Source of the DNA: Epinephelus fuscoguttatus
Lineage: Eukaryota > Chordata > Actinopteri > Perciformes > Serranidae
Direction of reading: 5' to 3'
DNA: 64,000 nucleotides
Assembly (NCBI RefSeq): GCF_011397635.1
Contig: NC_064756.1
Coordinates: forward strand, 35,309,996-35,373,995
Each line of letters opens with the position of its first letter. Position 1 is the first letter of the stretch. This document shows positions 23,526-36,000 of this stretch, in pieces. A program made the translations under genes and the position numbers. The notes below the pieces were generated by a model, which ran no database searches, was not told the DNA's origin, and saw only the letters and a list, made by a program, of their open reading frames with translations.

Positions 23526-24170
23526 CAGGGGTGGAACATAACTAATTACATTTACTCAAGTGCTGTACTTGAGTACAATTTAAAGGTACTTTACCTGAGT
23601 ATCTCCAATTTATGCTACTTTATGTCTACTCAACTACATTTAAGAAGCCAAAGATTTAATTCATTTACAGTATCAGATTATTACTTAATGCTGCACTTAA
23701 GTACCATTTAAAGGTACTTTACCTGAGTATCTCCAATTTGTACTTTATATGCCTACTCAACTACATTTAGGAAGCCAAAGCTTTAATTCCTCTGCAGAAT
23801 CAGATTATTGATACAAAAATGTAAATCAGCTAATTATTATGATGTATTATTATGAATTAAGCAACCCAGCAAAGTGTTTAAAAAATATATAAATTAGCCA
23901 CACTTTGACCAGCTGAAACTTTAAAGTGACATACACATAAATGCATACATCTATAATTATAATCCAATAATATTATAGACATTATTCTGAAATGGGTCAT
24001 CCCGCATAATGATTACTTTTACTTTTGGTATTTTAAGTATATTTTATGGTAATATGTTCGTGCTTTTAATCGAGTAAGATTTTGAATGCAGTACTTTGAA
24101 TGCTATTTTTACTTAAGTAAAATATGTTATTATTTCTTGCACACTGAGTATCCTGAGTATTTTCAACTAT
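23526..24170. repeat. Dispersed repeat with internal tandem duplication
   Basis: The 'ggtggaa...acatttactcaag' to 'ttacttaagtaaaata' type repeat common in fish genomes. About 23563-23688 and 23691-23811 are tandem copies: both contain 'aaaggtactttacctgagta' followed by 'tctactcaactacattt' or a near variant. A related element lies at 33789-34157 and a fragment near 53140-53190. Confidence 0.65.
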
Positions 24171-24249
24171 GACCGATAATAATAAAAAAAAACTATAAAT
24201 AATATTCTAATAAAATAATGTAAATCGAAGTTAAAGTGCTCAACAAATG

Positions 24250-24524
24250 ACGAGAGTAATAATATAAAAGTATCCACCGGAAGTGCGCCTTTTAAGTCTC
24301 AGTGCGCAGATGCGGAATTGACGCGGTTAGGTCGTTTCTGGTGGTTAACCCGGTCAATGTGGGAGACTCGGACTTCAATGTCCATGAAAGAGACTATTTA
24401 GCGAGTAAATTCCGCAAGAAACAGTCGTTATTTGTTGAAGGACCACTTCAGGCTTCTGTTTGAAGCGGCTGAGTTTCACTTCTGCGTGGAGCTGAATCAG
24501 AAATCATCGGAGCCGCGGGAGAAG
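24250..24524 (+). promoter_or_regulatory. srsf7: srsf7 promoter region and 5' UTR exon (inferred)
   Basis: A CpG-richer segment precedes a strong donor GAAG|GTAAGG at 24524/24525. The next exon (25874 onward) begins only 10 nt before the srsf7 ATG, so an upstream non-coding exon is required and this is the best candidate. The start site is not determinable. A short upstream frame, ATG at 24378 to TAG at 24399-24401 (seven residues), would be a uORF if transcription starts before it. Intron 1 would be 24525-25873. The 102-codon open frame inside that intron (24982-25290) shows no family features. Confidence 0.5.
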
Positions 24525-25883
24525 GTAAGGTTAGCCAACGCGTGCTGTCGCCATTGTTTATGGGCAGGCGGAGAGCAAGGCCTTCGGCTAATTCCGGGTT
24601 ATAACCACCTCGATACACACACTGAACACATATTTTGCATTTTATTTACATAGTTATCAATGGAAATATTTGTACGCTTAAAATTAGTTATTCAGCGAAG
24701 GATTAGTGAGCTTGAAATGACACAGCTTTATGATCCCGTTGGCCGCAGGTAAGCTAACATTAACGTTGTGTAGTCGATCCGCGCGTATCTCTAACGTTAT
24801 TCAAGTGGACAACAGTGTGTCCTCAGCTGATATCACATACCGATAAATACCCATCACAGCAGGACTAAATAGAGTGTGGATTGACTTTGATGAAACGTGT
24901 CCGGTTAATAAATAACCCAACGGCTCTGTATTTACCAGGTTATGGCGACGGTTGTTTAAATAATATTAATCAGTCGTCTCTGTGAATGGAGTTGATTCAG
25001 ATGACTTGTACCTTGAACATGGCGAACAGGACGAGACCGATCGTGGTTTTAAGAGGTTTCAGTGGGTGTTTGGCGCGTTAACAGGCGGTAGGACCAGTGT
25101 GGCGCTGTTGCACCTGCTGAGCTACCAAACAGTATCTTTCCAAGCACCTTTTCCCACAGGAGTCCTTCAAAGCCCCAACCAGCTCGATGATTTTGTGTTG
25201 CTGACAGAGAGCTTCGACCTAACTAGTGGCACGGAAATTAGGTTTTCTCTCCCACAGGGATCAATAAGGGAGATTCTGGTGCTATATTAATCCCAGCGGG
25301 AAACTGTACCAATACAGCTGCTTCGAGCAAAAAACACAAAGATAATGTGCTCACAACTATAATAGACTCATCATCAATATCTTTAAAAAATCGGACTTTT
25401 TACTGTACATATATGCACCTGTAATGCTCTGTAGTAGTAGAAAAGTAAAGCCTAGTGAGATGGTCATAGTGCAACATTAGATGCATGTAAACTAAAGTTG
25501 TAGTATACTCTTTGATCATATAATTGAAAGACGTTAAATCGTGTGAGTCTAGGGTGAGTGTGTGTATTATTTTTCTAATGTCTCTAGAAGGAAATGTAAA
25601 GTCTAAAACCAGCAGCTTATCAGCTGTAGTTGTATGTGCATACGTTGCTGTAGACAAAATGATCTGCAATGAAGTAAATGTATTGTTTATTGGGCCACCG
25701 ACTATATCCTGTCATCTTAATTGTGGGAATACAACTTATTTTCATAATTGATTATTTTCAAGTTTACAAAATGTGAGAAAATTGGGGAGTAATTTTATGT
25801 CACTTAAGTTATTAATTAATGGCCTAATTGTTTCAGCTCTAATTTATGCTCATTCCCCCCTTTTTCCAAACAGGTAAGGAGAG

Positions 25884-28800
25884 ATGTCGTACTACAACTC
25901 CCGTAGTTCATCTCGGGCCACTGACTGTAAAGTGTACGTGGGTGATTTAGGCAATGGTGCTGCCAAGGGGGAGCTGGAGCGAGCATTCAGTTATTATGGC
26001 CCACTGAGGACCGTCTGGGTGGCCAGGAACCCACCTGGGTTTGCCTTTGTGGAGTTTGAGGATCCCAGAGATGCAGAAGATGCTGTGAAAGGCATGGATG
26101 GAAAGTAAGTAGTAACCTTTTCTTTCCTTTTTCCAGTAGTTCTCCATTTTGTTCTTCCCATTAAAGGATGGAGCAGAAAAGATGACCCACTACACAATAG
26201 TGTTACAACAGTGTTTAGCCTTAAAATCCTGTGTGTTACCCTGTAACAGAAAAAGAAATTTAAATAGCCTAATACGAAGAGACTTAAGATACAAAGATGT
26301 AATAAATCTAGATTTTTTTTATCCTTGCAGCTGGCATGAAGACCATAGCAGGACAAAAAAAAACAGTCTTTGGCCTCTCTTACTGACCTTTTTCCCCTCA
26401 GGGTCCTTTGTGGTTCCCGTGTTCGTGTGGAGATGTCAACAGGCCTCTCCAGGAAGGGCCGTGGGCGCCCCAGCCGACGCCAGTTTGACCCCAATGATCG
26501 GTGTTACCAGTGCGGGGACCGGGGCCACTATGCCTATGACTGCTATCGCTTCAGCAAGAGAGGAGGCCGCCGCAGCAGCAGGTGAAGGAATACAGTCCAT
26601 TTTGCTTGTAGTTATGACTGATGAGATTAACTTTATCAGTGCACGCTGACACTTGCAGCTCAACATTTATTGCTCTGATGCAAACAGTACTTGCTATCTT
26701 GCACCATCAAGGACAGAAGTGTAAACTTGTTTGTGTTTCTTTTCCAGGTCTCGCTCTCGTTCTCGATCTCGCTCCAGGTCCAGGTCCCGTGGGCGCCGTT
26801 ATCGTTCTCGCTCTCGCAGCCGCAGCCACAGCCGGTACGTCACCACAGACAAGTGGTTGCTTTTTATTTTCAATTTTTTGGTGCTTTGTACATCAAACCA
26901 AATGTATTTGAAACAGAATGTTCTGGTGTGAGCAATGGAGGAGCCAACCATAGCAAATCTCACTGATTATATCAGATTAACAAAGATTAATATCTAAATT
27001 GATAACTAACTTTGCAAATAAGAATCAGCTGGTCCTTGGTTTAGAAGCTGTAATTGTGCCCACTGTCGTATTAATATTTTTGTTAACATGCACACAGCTG
27101 TTTTAATTTTGAATAATAAATTTTAAGTAGTTACACTTTGTCATGTTTATTCATGCCAGCCAGGCCAACAGGTGACCCCTCTGTTTTTACTTTGTCAGGA
27201 GCCGTCGCCGATCTCCATCTTATTCCAGGCGCAGGAGCAGGTAAGAATACAGTTTGCGAAATTATAAGTAACTGTTATGGTAATACATTCATTTGTGTGC
27301 TTTCGGTATTGTTATGGCGTCATGTGACAGATGTAGCTACTCGTCTTGTGTTAATTCAGTTGTGCAGCAGAGGCTAACTGAGGACAGAACAGATGAGTAG
27401 TACATCCCTCAGGGATCAATTAAGTACATGTGCAGTGTGTGTGAAATTTTTTCAGCCTCGCTCTGCTAGTTAATGCGTCAGGTGTTGCCATCGTTCCCAC
27501 CATAGTTATAATTAAATCCACTTTATTTCCTGTAATACTAGGTCTGGCTCCCCAGCACGTTCCAAGTCCAGGACTCCAGTGAGAAGGTAGGTTCTGAAAG
27601 CTGCAAGTTTACACACCATCATTACACAGCTTGTATCTGAAACACAGTGTCACATTTAGCAAACCACAGTGTAAACAAAACACAGAAATTCAGGAAACAA
27701 ACTACATCTACAATAAATAAGAAAGAATTTGGATTGATCGGTCCAAATAAATGGGACAGTGACAAGATTGTCAACTATATTACGTGAAATGAAGAGGAAA
27801 TTATTTTCCAATGATCTGCAAGAGGATCTCTTTTTACGGCAAACCACTGAAAGAGAAAACTTCCTGACTCCATTTTGGATCAGCCAGTCAGCATGGATGA
27901 CGTGCAGGTCAGCATGTTGAGGTTTTGGGAGCTGTGCACGTCTCTGAGCCTCTGCAAGCTACCCATAACACCTGTATCTGCTTAGGTTTGCCGAGATGTC
28001 TTTATGTATCTCAGCAGAAGCATAATATCAGCCTTTTCGTTCAATAGAGAAGCATGTAAATGTTGTTTTTGTCTCTCTTCTCCAGTCGTTCCAGATCTCG
28101 TTCTCGGTCCGGCTCTGCGCCCAGAGGACGCTCTGTCTCCCGATCCCGCTCGCGATCGCAGTCTGCCAATCACAAGAGGAACAGGTAAACCCTCAGTCTA
28201 CATGTCTCTCATTCACTGAAACAAGGTGTAGGCTGTGAAGTCAATTTCTAGTGCTTAGTCCTGACAGTTGTTTTTACCAAGACATTAGCAAGGTCTAGAT
28301 TAACACTGTAGAATTTAGATATCACAGTTCAGACCACAACTATCTTGCGTTCCAAGAGAGGGCCAGTTATGTTCTTGACGTTATTCAGAACTAGGTGCTC
28401 ATTGTAGGCAGGGATGACTTTGAAATAGGCTCTCCTTCACCGGGGAGCATTGTGCTGCCACCGAACGACTGCCACGTGAAGGTGAGATGGACGACCACCG
28501 AGACTCCTCCAGCTCCTCGACTCAGAGAGATCTGCATCTTCTACCGCGTCTCTTCTGCCACTGCTGTTGGCCAGCAGTGGCATGGCGTGGCGGAGGGGTA
28601 AAGGACAGTGACTTGGGCCCTTTGTCTGGTGTAGGGAAGTATGAGTAGATGACAGATTAGACCTCTCTCTTGTGCTCTTTTTCCAACTCTTGGTAGCTCT
28701 ACACTGTTTAACATCTTATTCAGTCTCACATGATCTTGAAAAAAGAGCACATGAAAGACAGTCTCCACTCAGCCTGTAAACTGTTCAGACTCACAGCAGC

Positions 28801-31500
28801 TAAAAATGCACCCATATCCTTTGTACTCTTTCATCTCACCCACCCTAGGTGAAACTCGATTCTACAGAAATGAACTCAGGCTGACAGACCAAGAGAGAAA
28901 ATTGTATTTAATGAATTGACAAGTGTTAATGGTCAGAGGTAGTCTTGTAAATGTTTTTATTTTTCTTCAATTTAAATTCCCTATCCTGAATTTGGCAACT
29001 CTCCAGAAAAATATTAGCTGTTATCAGACAAAACGACACCATTGGTGTGACTTAAGTTAAGCATCTCTGCAGCACAGTTTTGTTTATTTTTCATATTTTC
29101 TTTAAAGTGGTGGGAGCTGAGCACTGCACTGACAACGCAGATCAGCCTTCGCCTGCATCTGGTGTTAGACAGCGAGAAAGAGGTCGACCTACCGACCGAA
29201 CCCGCCCAACAGTGAATGGGTGACCGTCTGTTCAACCGACGCACACGCTCAGACGAGATCAGCCCGTGCACACATACAGTTGCTCTACTAGAATCACCCA
29301 GCCAGCCAGCCAGCCTTCAGATGTACCAGAGGGCTGACCCACACAGATCAGAGTTCGACCACTACCTTTTTAAATCCATTACCTACCTACCAGACCCCCT
29401 ACCTACCAGAGTTCTTCGGCCTCTGTCTTAGCTTCTGAAAGTGAGAGAAAGAGAGCTGACGAGAGATCAGTCTTCAAGAGCCTCCCAGCGCAGTGTCTCT
29501 CCAAGTTGTAGTCATCCGTCCTTCAGTCCTTTCATCCTTCGCTTCTCTGTACTTGTTGTTTCTGCCACTGTCTCCAAAGGTAACCAAAAATCAACCCCCC
29601 TGACAAGCTCATGTTCATGGTGAAAGAAAATGCACAGGCTTGATGTAGTCTGGAAAACTGGTGATTATAGAGCTAAAGTTGAGCCTTTAACAAGCATGCT
29701 CAGAGTACAAATGTGAGTGCGTGAGAGTGTGTGGATGATCGAGAGAGAGCAAGATGAATATTAATGGGCTGTTAGCTCTGAGGAGGCTTTGTCAGACATG
29801 TTTTTCCTGTTGTGCCATATATGTTGCAACATTATTACCATGTTAGGATGCTTTGTCATTATAGTGTTTATTTTAGTACTCAAACTCAGTACAACAATAA
29901 TGGTGGCTTTCAGATTTGCACTTCTTGGTTGGTGCTAGAATTGATGGGATGGGGGAGGGAAGCTCTGTTGTGCTCTCTGCTGTGATTGACAGGGTTCCCA
30001 CAGTCATGGAAAATCTGGAGGAACGGAATTTCACAATCTCATTTTCCAGGTCTGGGAAAGTCATGGAATTAGTAAAATCCTTAAAAGTTCTGGAAAAGTC
30101 CAGGAAATTTTGTCGTGTGTAATAAAATCAATTGTTACAGTAATCTTTTGGATAACATTCTACATAATGTAACATAATGGCCACTTTATTTTCTGTAACT
30201 GACATAATGCAGCTTTAATATGTGCCGTTGTTATGTTTTGTTTACCATCACATACATTTCTTCATTTTCACGCCGCATTCAGTTTCTTCCTCAATGTATG
30301 CCAGCCAGCTGGAATTATGTTTGAATCTGATATGCTTGAAGAGAAACATAATGTTATGATTGAGGGATTTAACATGTAGGGTCATGAATCCCAGAGTTTC
30401 CATTCCTACGCTATGGCTCACTACTACTATTGAATTGTATTCTTTTTTGGGATGGGGCGATATTCACAGCCAAGACACTTTTTCTGCTGCCATTTACTGG
30501 TAGTGTTAATTATCACAGAACATCATATTTCATAAACTCTTCATGTATGTTTTTGTTTTTAAAAGTCTGGAGGCTTTACTGGGGCGGGAGAGGCAGTCAT
30601 AGCGGGTGAGAACAGAGCCAGGGACTGTAGAGCATGTTGGAGGCTCAAAATCCATGAGTGGGTGGATACTGAACGACCGCCAACAGTGCGCACTCGACTG
30701 GACAGGGACTCCACAGACCTCCCTCCCTCCCTCTGGTTCTCCAACATGCTAAGCAGGCCCTGGGTATCCTCTTACCCACTATGACTGCCTCTACAGCCCT
30801 GGTAAAGTGTTTAGTAAATTTGTGTTTGGTAAAGTGTTTGGTAAATTTAATGCCCCTGCTCCCCAATTGTTTGTTCACAATGATAGGATGAAAAATGTTT
30901 GGCGCTCTTATCACAGTGGGACACATTATAAGGCATTCCTCCCCCCGTCCCTCAAGACCATCCATTTTAGCACCAACCTCATTTCTCTGGTTATGGTATA
31001 GAACAGTTTCCATCCATTTGTGACCCCCACCCACTCTTTGTGTGTTTAGTCATCAAAGGATTAAGTCCTAAATTTCTCCTCAGTGCAGAAACTATGCTAA
31101 TTATGTGTTGTTGTGGGTATGTCAAAAACCAGTGTCAGTTATTTGAATGGGTGTCTTCTCGCCCCGAGGGGTTCAATTATGTAATTAGCTTTTGACCCTG
31201 AACAGTTATTTCTTTGAAAGATTAGCTGCCTTATACAAATATGCCACTTAAAGACAGATAATAATAATTGTGGCTCTTAGGATAAACTTTGGTCTGAGAG
31301 GTCAAAGAGGTATTTGGCACCCATCCAGTTATGAACTTTCTCTAAAGGTCTAAACTGTGTTAAGATGTTGAGTACTGTAGAATTTTGTGTCTGATCATTT
31401 ATCCATCCTCCCCTGTGGCAAGCTAACTCTTCACCATTTCTGTTTCAGTCGCTCCCGTTCAGCAAGTCCACACCGAAGCCCTACGCCAGCGGACGACTGA
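25884..31500 (+). CDS. srsf7: Serine/arginine-rich splicing factor 7
   Basis: Nuclear SR protein that binds exonic enhancers, promotes splice-site choice and aids mRNA export. Coding exons: 25884-26104, 26402-26581, 26748-26834, 27199-27240, 27542-27586, 28086-28184, 31449-31500, giving 241 aa, close to mammalian SRSF7. The RRM spans about residues 15-86 with RNP2 KVYVGDL and RNP1 [13 protein letters not shown] zinc knuckle (C108, C111, H116, C121) separates SRSF7 from the otherwise similar SRSF3. Residues 122-241 are an RS domain ending SPTPADD. The start is the first ATG in the second exon, 10 nt after the acceptor. All six coding introns are in phase 2 and exons 3-7 are multiples of three, so single exon skipping keeps frame. 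Intron retention would meet an immediate stop at five of the six donors. Confidence 0.96.
28389..28481 (+). other. Candidate alternative (poison) exon of srsf7
   Basis: In the 3.26-kb last intron, an acceptor-like 'gacgttattcag' is followed by 93 bp and a strong donor AAG|GTGAGA. Joined to the preceding exon in phase, it reads R-T-R-C-S-L and then TAG, so inclusion would end the frame early. SR genes commonly autoregulate through such exons (known biology). This particular exon is a prediction without transcript support. Confidence 0.25.
29985..30125. repeat. Interspersed repeat, 'gttcccacagtcatgg' type
   Basis: Contains 'gggttcccacagtcatgg' and repeated 'gtctgggaaagtcatgg'-like phrases typical of a widespread fish repeat. 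Ends are approximate. Confidence 0.5.
30292..30445. repeat. Dispersed repeat, copy B
   Basis: Diverged copy of 6971-7135 in the same orientation. 'agccagctggaattatgttt' is shared, and a 12-bp internal segment present in copy A ('tagagtttgaat' region) is missing here. Confidence 0.6.
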
Positions 31501-32310
31501 GTGAAGAAGACATATTAGTTCCTTAACAGACAGACCCTCAACCCCTGCACCCTGTCTGCTTTTACAGCCCTACAGCAGCTTTTTTTCTTGTACTTGTCTC
31601 ATCCCAGTATTGTTTTAAGTTTAATTTTCTCCCCAGGACTGTTGTCTTCATGCAGCCTCAGGTTGTTGAAGTCTGTTTAGTACACAAAAAATCAGTTTCC
31701 TTTCGACAGAGGTTGTTTTAGGTGTTGCTGCGGCTGTGTCTTTCTTCTCTGAATTCGCATAACAAGTGTAAGAAGCACCAATCTCAATGTTGCCGTTGAC
31801 TTTTAGCAGTGATTTGAGCAGCTCGTACATTAAAGTTTCAGTGGAAGACAGCCCACTTGATGCAGTTCTTGAGGGTGAAGACAATGCATTGGAAAACTGC
31901 TTTTATTCCCTAACATTAACACACATGAAAATCTATCCCCATTGAGAAACGGTAATCAATTTTTCTGTATAGCTCTCCAATTAGATTTTTGAGTTCAAAT
32001 GTTGTTTAACCTTTAGTCATGATGGCAAAAGGAGGTAGTTGCTGGCCTGCATGCCTTTAAATAGGATGTCGCATTCCTACTGTCTGTTGTTTCTGTACTG
32101 CACTGCCCCTTTTATGAACCTGATCACCTTCACTGTGTGCTGAATATGTTTTCCCCATGTGTTAGTCTCAGATTTGTTCCAGTGACTTTTAATTTGTGCT
32201 GAAGTTTGATTTCTGTAAGGGCTCCTCCAACAGTTTTGATGTGTTCCTGGCTTATATGGTAAGACAGTGGCAGTTTTATTTTTGAATAAACCTCTTCAAC
32301 ATACCTCAGT
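31501..32310 (+). other. srsf7: srsf7 3' UTR with poly(A) signal
   Basis: About 0.8 kb between the TGA stop and a canonical AATAAA at 32285-32290, followed by a GT/T-rich stretch. This is the expected end of the srsf7 transcript. Confidence 0.7.
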
Positions 32311-33029
32311 GGTCTAATTTTATTTCACCCAAATGAGTTTATTTTGTTGTGTAACATTGTTTTTGCATTTGTCCTGATAATTCCAAATGTCACCGTGAAA
32401 GATGTCAAGGTATCAGCAATTTTTTATAAGATATTTTTACCGTAGGTGTCATGTTTTGTTTTAATTGTTCTAATTCTGTGCCATTAGAAAAAGGTGTTAA
32501 ATGACAGGCATCATTAAGAACGGCATCACAAATTTCAGGTATTTGTGGTGATGGTTTGCTGCGAAATAGCTTTACAAGTGGGACTAACACTAAATACACT
32601 CTGGAAGGCACCAAATGAGAATCACCGTTACTGGCCTAGGAAGTGGTCAGCAGTTTTTCCATGCTCTCATTGTAAAATACATACAAATGGAAATGCGTGA
32701 CAGTTAAAAACAGGGACTGCAAAGCTGAATAAAAGTCAAACGTTTAACTATGTACAGATATATAAAAAAGTGTACATATATATATATATATTTTTATAAG
32801 CGAATATACTGATTATTTTTCAGGATAATCGAGCACGGAGACAACCTCTTGAGTTAAGTGTTTTCCTATTGGCCACAACTAAAGTCACGGATAGACTGAC
32901 AACTGCGTGAGCCAATGACAGCGCGCGGTGCCGCTTTACAGGGTGTGGCCACGGGAGCCTCGTTTTTCTTGACTTTTCCGTCCATTTCAGTTCATCGTCA
33001 CTACCACTATCCTTTTTAACCGGGACAAC
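32311..33029 (+). promoter_or_regulatory. srsf7-hnrnpl intergenic region and hnrnpl promoter
   Basis: The first part is AT-rich with a TA run at 32778-32790. From about 32850 the sequence becomes GC-rich, with CCAAT-type motifs ('attggccac', 'gagccaatgacagc') and CpG-rich 'cagcgcgcggtgccgc'. It is a plausible housekeeping-type promoter for hnrnpl. The start site is not assigned. Confidence 0.5.
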
Positions 33030-36000
33030 ATGGCTGCTACAGCGAGCCGTTACTACAGCGAAGACGGCAGGGCAACGAAACGACAGAAAACCGACGGAAT
33101 GGCCACGGTGAGTTTTTTCTGTGTGGGCTGCAGTGGAGGATTAGTTTAAGTTACATAACGAGCGCGCTCGGCTCGGTTACGGTGCTCGTGGTTGAATTTG
33201 ATTCATTCAGATGCGCGCGTGGAAAAAATGTGTCACGACGCGTCCGAGGTCAATAAATAATGTTTGTGTGGAGGCTCATCGTGCATAACTGTTGTTTTTA
33301 TGAACGTTTCACGTATATTATACATGGAGGGTTTACAAGGACACAACTTGAAGCATGGAGAGCACATATACCTGTGCTGTGCTGACTCAGTGGGAACGTT
33401 GAGGGCGGTTTCCCCCGGTCGGGCCTCGCCTGAGCCCGGCTTTGTTCTAGTGCCGGTAACGGCTAGCACTGTGCTAGCTGTAAGCTGCTCATTGTGATTA
33501 GTCTGGGCAGCGTCACAGCAGCCGTGTGAGGTAGCACTTGAGTCTTAATGTGCATTAAGGTTTACTCAAATCGATATTGTCTTTATAGTCGGAGAGGAGC
33601 GTGTTAATTAAACTATAAACTAATAAATGGCAAATACTGGCCCCTCCCCCAACAATAACCTGAGCTAATTAACGTAAGTATGTCATGTCAGGGCAAATGC
33701 AGAACAACAAATGAGCAACATAATGTGTGTTTTCTGTTTTTAAAAACCGTTACTTGTTATTAACAAAGAATGTGATTCACCCATTCAGAGGTGGAAGAAG
33801 TAGTCACATCCTTTCTTTAGCTTTTCAAGTGCCAGTACCACACTGGAAATACTCCATTACAAGTAAAAGTCTGCATTTAAAACTTTAAGGAAAGCATGTA
33901 AGTATTAGCAGAAATACTTAAATTGCCAAAAGTGAAAGTAACCATTGTGTGTAGTAATTATCTTTTTTTTTAATTATTATATATGATGCCTTTTGATTTA
34001 AATTACTGCTGCATCAAAGTGTGTGTTGCATTTTACTGCATTAGATGTTTATAGTATACAAAGAACAGTAGAAAGTTGCATAAATTGGGGTGCCTTGCGT
34101 TTGTTCTTGAGTACAGTACTTGAATAAATATATTTGGTTACATTTCCATCACTGCCCTCCTTTATTTTCTTTCATTAATTTCTATGGCAGGGACAAAAAC
34201 GTGAATATTATATTTTAATTCCTGTTCCTCCCTAAATATCTGTTAAAAAGTTCATATACATCCCAATAAATATCCTCAAAATAGCACAACACGCATCCAG
34301 TAATAAATATTTCCATAATATAACACATGGTAGTTTGCTATACTACTTATAATACTACCTGTCTATACCTGCACACACCTCAGGTTACAGTTTTTCCCCA
34401 CCACACCAGTTCACCACAGTGGTTTTATTTAATTCTATACTCTATATAGGCTTATGTATATTAAATTTTAATTCTATTTAAACCTCTGTACAATTTTGTC
34501 ATGGATTCTCATTTTTATTTGCATGTTCTTTTACACAGATTTTGTAGTAGCTTTGTTGGAGGGAGCCAGACAACAAAGACTGTATTGCCAGCGACTGCTT
34601 TTCTGTTGCTGTGGTGCATGTGACGAGAAAGGACTTGAAAATACAGTCAGTGTTAAATACGTTGTAAAATATTGCAAGAAATAGCAGAGGACAGTTCAAG
34701 ATGGACAACAAGATTGCAGCAGTGGCTCCCACACATGTGTACTTGAGATAAGACGAGTGTAAATATTACTGACCATGTTTGCTCATTTTCTGTTTTCCTC
34801 AACATAGGGATACGAAGATCCTCACAAGACCCTTCCGTCTGTGGTGGTGCACGTCCGGGGGCTGGTGGATGGTGTAACAGAGGCTGACCTTGTAGAGGCC
34901 TTGCAAGAATTTGGAGCAATCAGGTAGAGGAAGAGAACAAGCTTAATTTGTGTGAAAATACATATCTATATGCATCCCTTCCACAGTGCTGATTAATAAC
35001 ACTATAATGAATGCCTGTATTATAGCACAGCACTTTGTCAGGTTTATGGTGGGTTTAGTTAGATTGCTTTTATTATTAAACTTTGTACCTTCAGGTGAAA
35101 TGGTTGCAAGACGAGTTCACAGTATCTGCCATTTCATCTAATCTCTTGTTGTTGTTTTCTCTTGTAGCTATGTTGTGGTGATGCCCAAGAAGCGCCAGGC
35201 ACTGGTCGAGTACGAAGACATGAATGGATCATCCACAGCTGTAACCTATGCTGCGGACAACCAGGTTTACATCGCTGGCCACCCAGCCTTTATCAACTAT
35301 TCCACCAGCCAGAAGATCTCCAGGCCGGGAGACTCTGATGACTCCAGAAGTGTTAACAATGTACTTCTGCTCACCATCATGAACCCCATCTACCCCATCA
35401 CCACGGTAAATGCGAAGATTTGCGCTACTGTTTATCTCTTCACTAAAAGTGGGGTGCTTCTCTCATTTTATGATGATGTGTTTTTAATTCTTAAAGAGTA
35501 GCAGTGCCACTGTAAGGGTTGCATTTTGTACCAGGTTGAAGGGGATGAAATGTTCGTAATAGTAGTATTAAGCAGAAGCTTGTGTACAAAAAACAGTTAG
35601 CTAATGTTGTCTCTGCAGTTTGATCCTGCATGGATCAAACTGCAGCATTGTTGTGCTCGCTGTGATTTATCATTTGCCATTGTGTGGTATCTATATACTG
35701 ACGAACTCAACTCCCTTTTTTAACCTGGTACATTCTGACAGGATGTCCTCTACACCATCTGCAACAACTGTGGGCCTGTCCAGAGAATCGTCATCTTCAG
35801 GAAGAACGGTGTCCAGGCGATGGTTGAATATCCTTTTCCATGAGTGCTATTTTAACAGGAGGCACAATCTGATTGCTGACTACCAGATTTGCCACAACTT
35901 TACAAACATTATGTGGCCTGCTAGATTTTCTGCAAGTTGTGACACGCATAAAAAGAACCGTGGCTGGTGTAGTTGAATGACAGGAACTTCTTTGGTATGT

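Larger units (their letters stand above)
28482..31448 (+). other. srsf7 last intron, remainder
   Basis: Holds a fairly GC-rich, non-repetitive-looking stretch at about 29100-29640 of unknown role. It also holds a common repeat at 29985-30125 ('agggttcccacagtcatgga') and the dispersed repeat at 30292-30445. No further exon with consistent phase was recognised before 31449. Confidence 0.45.

Noticed and set aside
24982-25290. 102-codon open frame in srsf7 intron 1
   Set aside because: No family motif recognised, lies within an intron, and no splice or start context supports it; likely chance.
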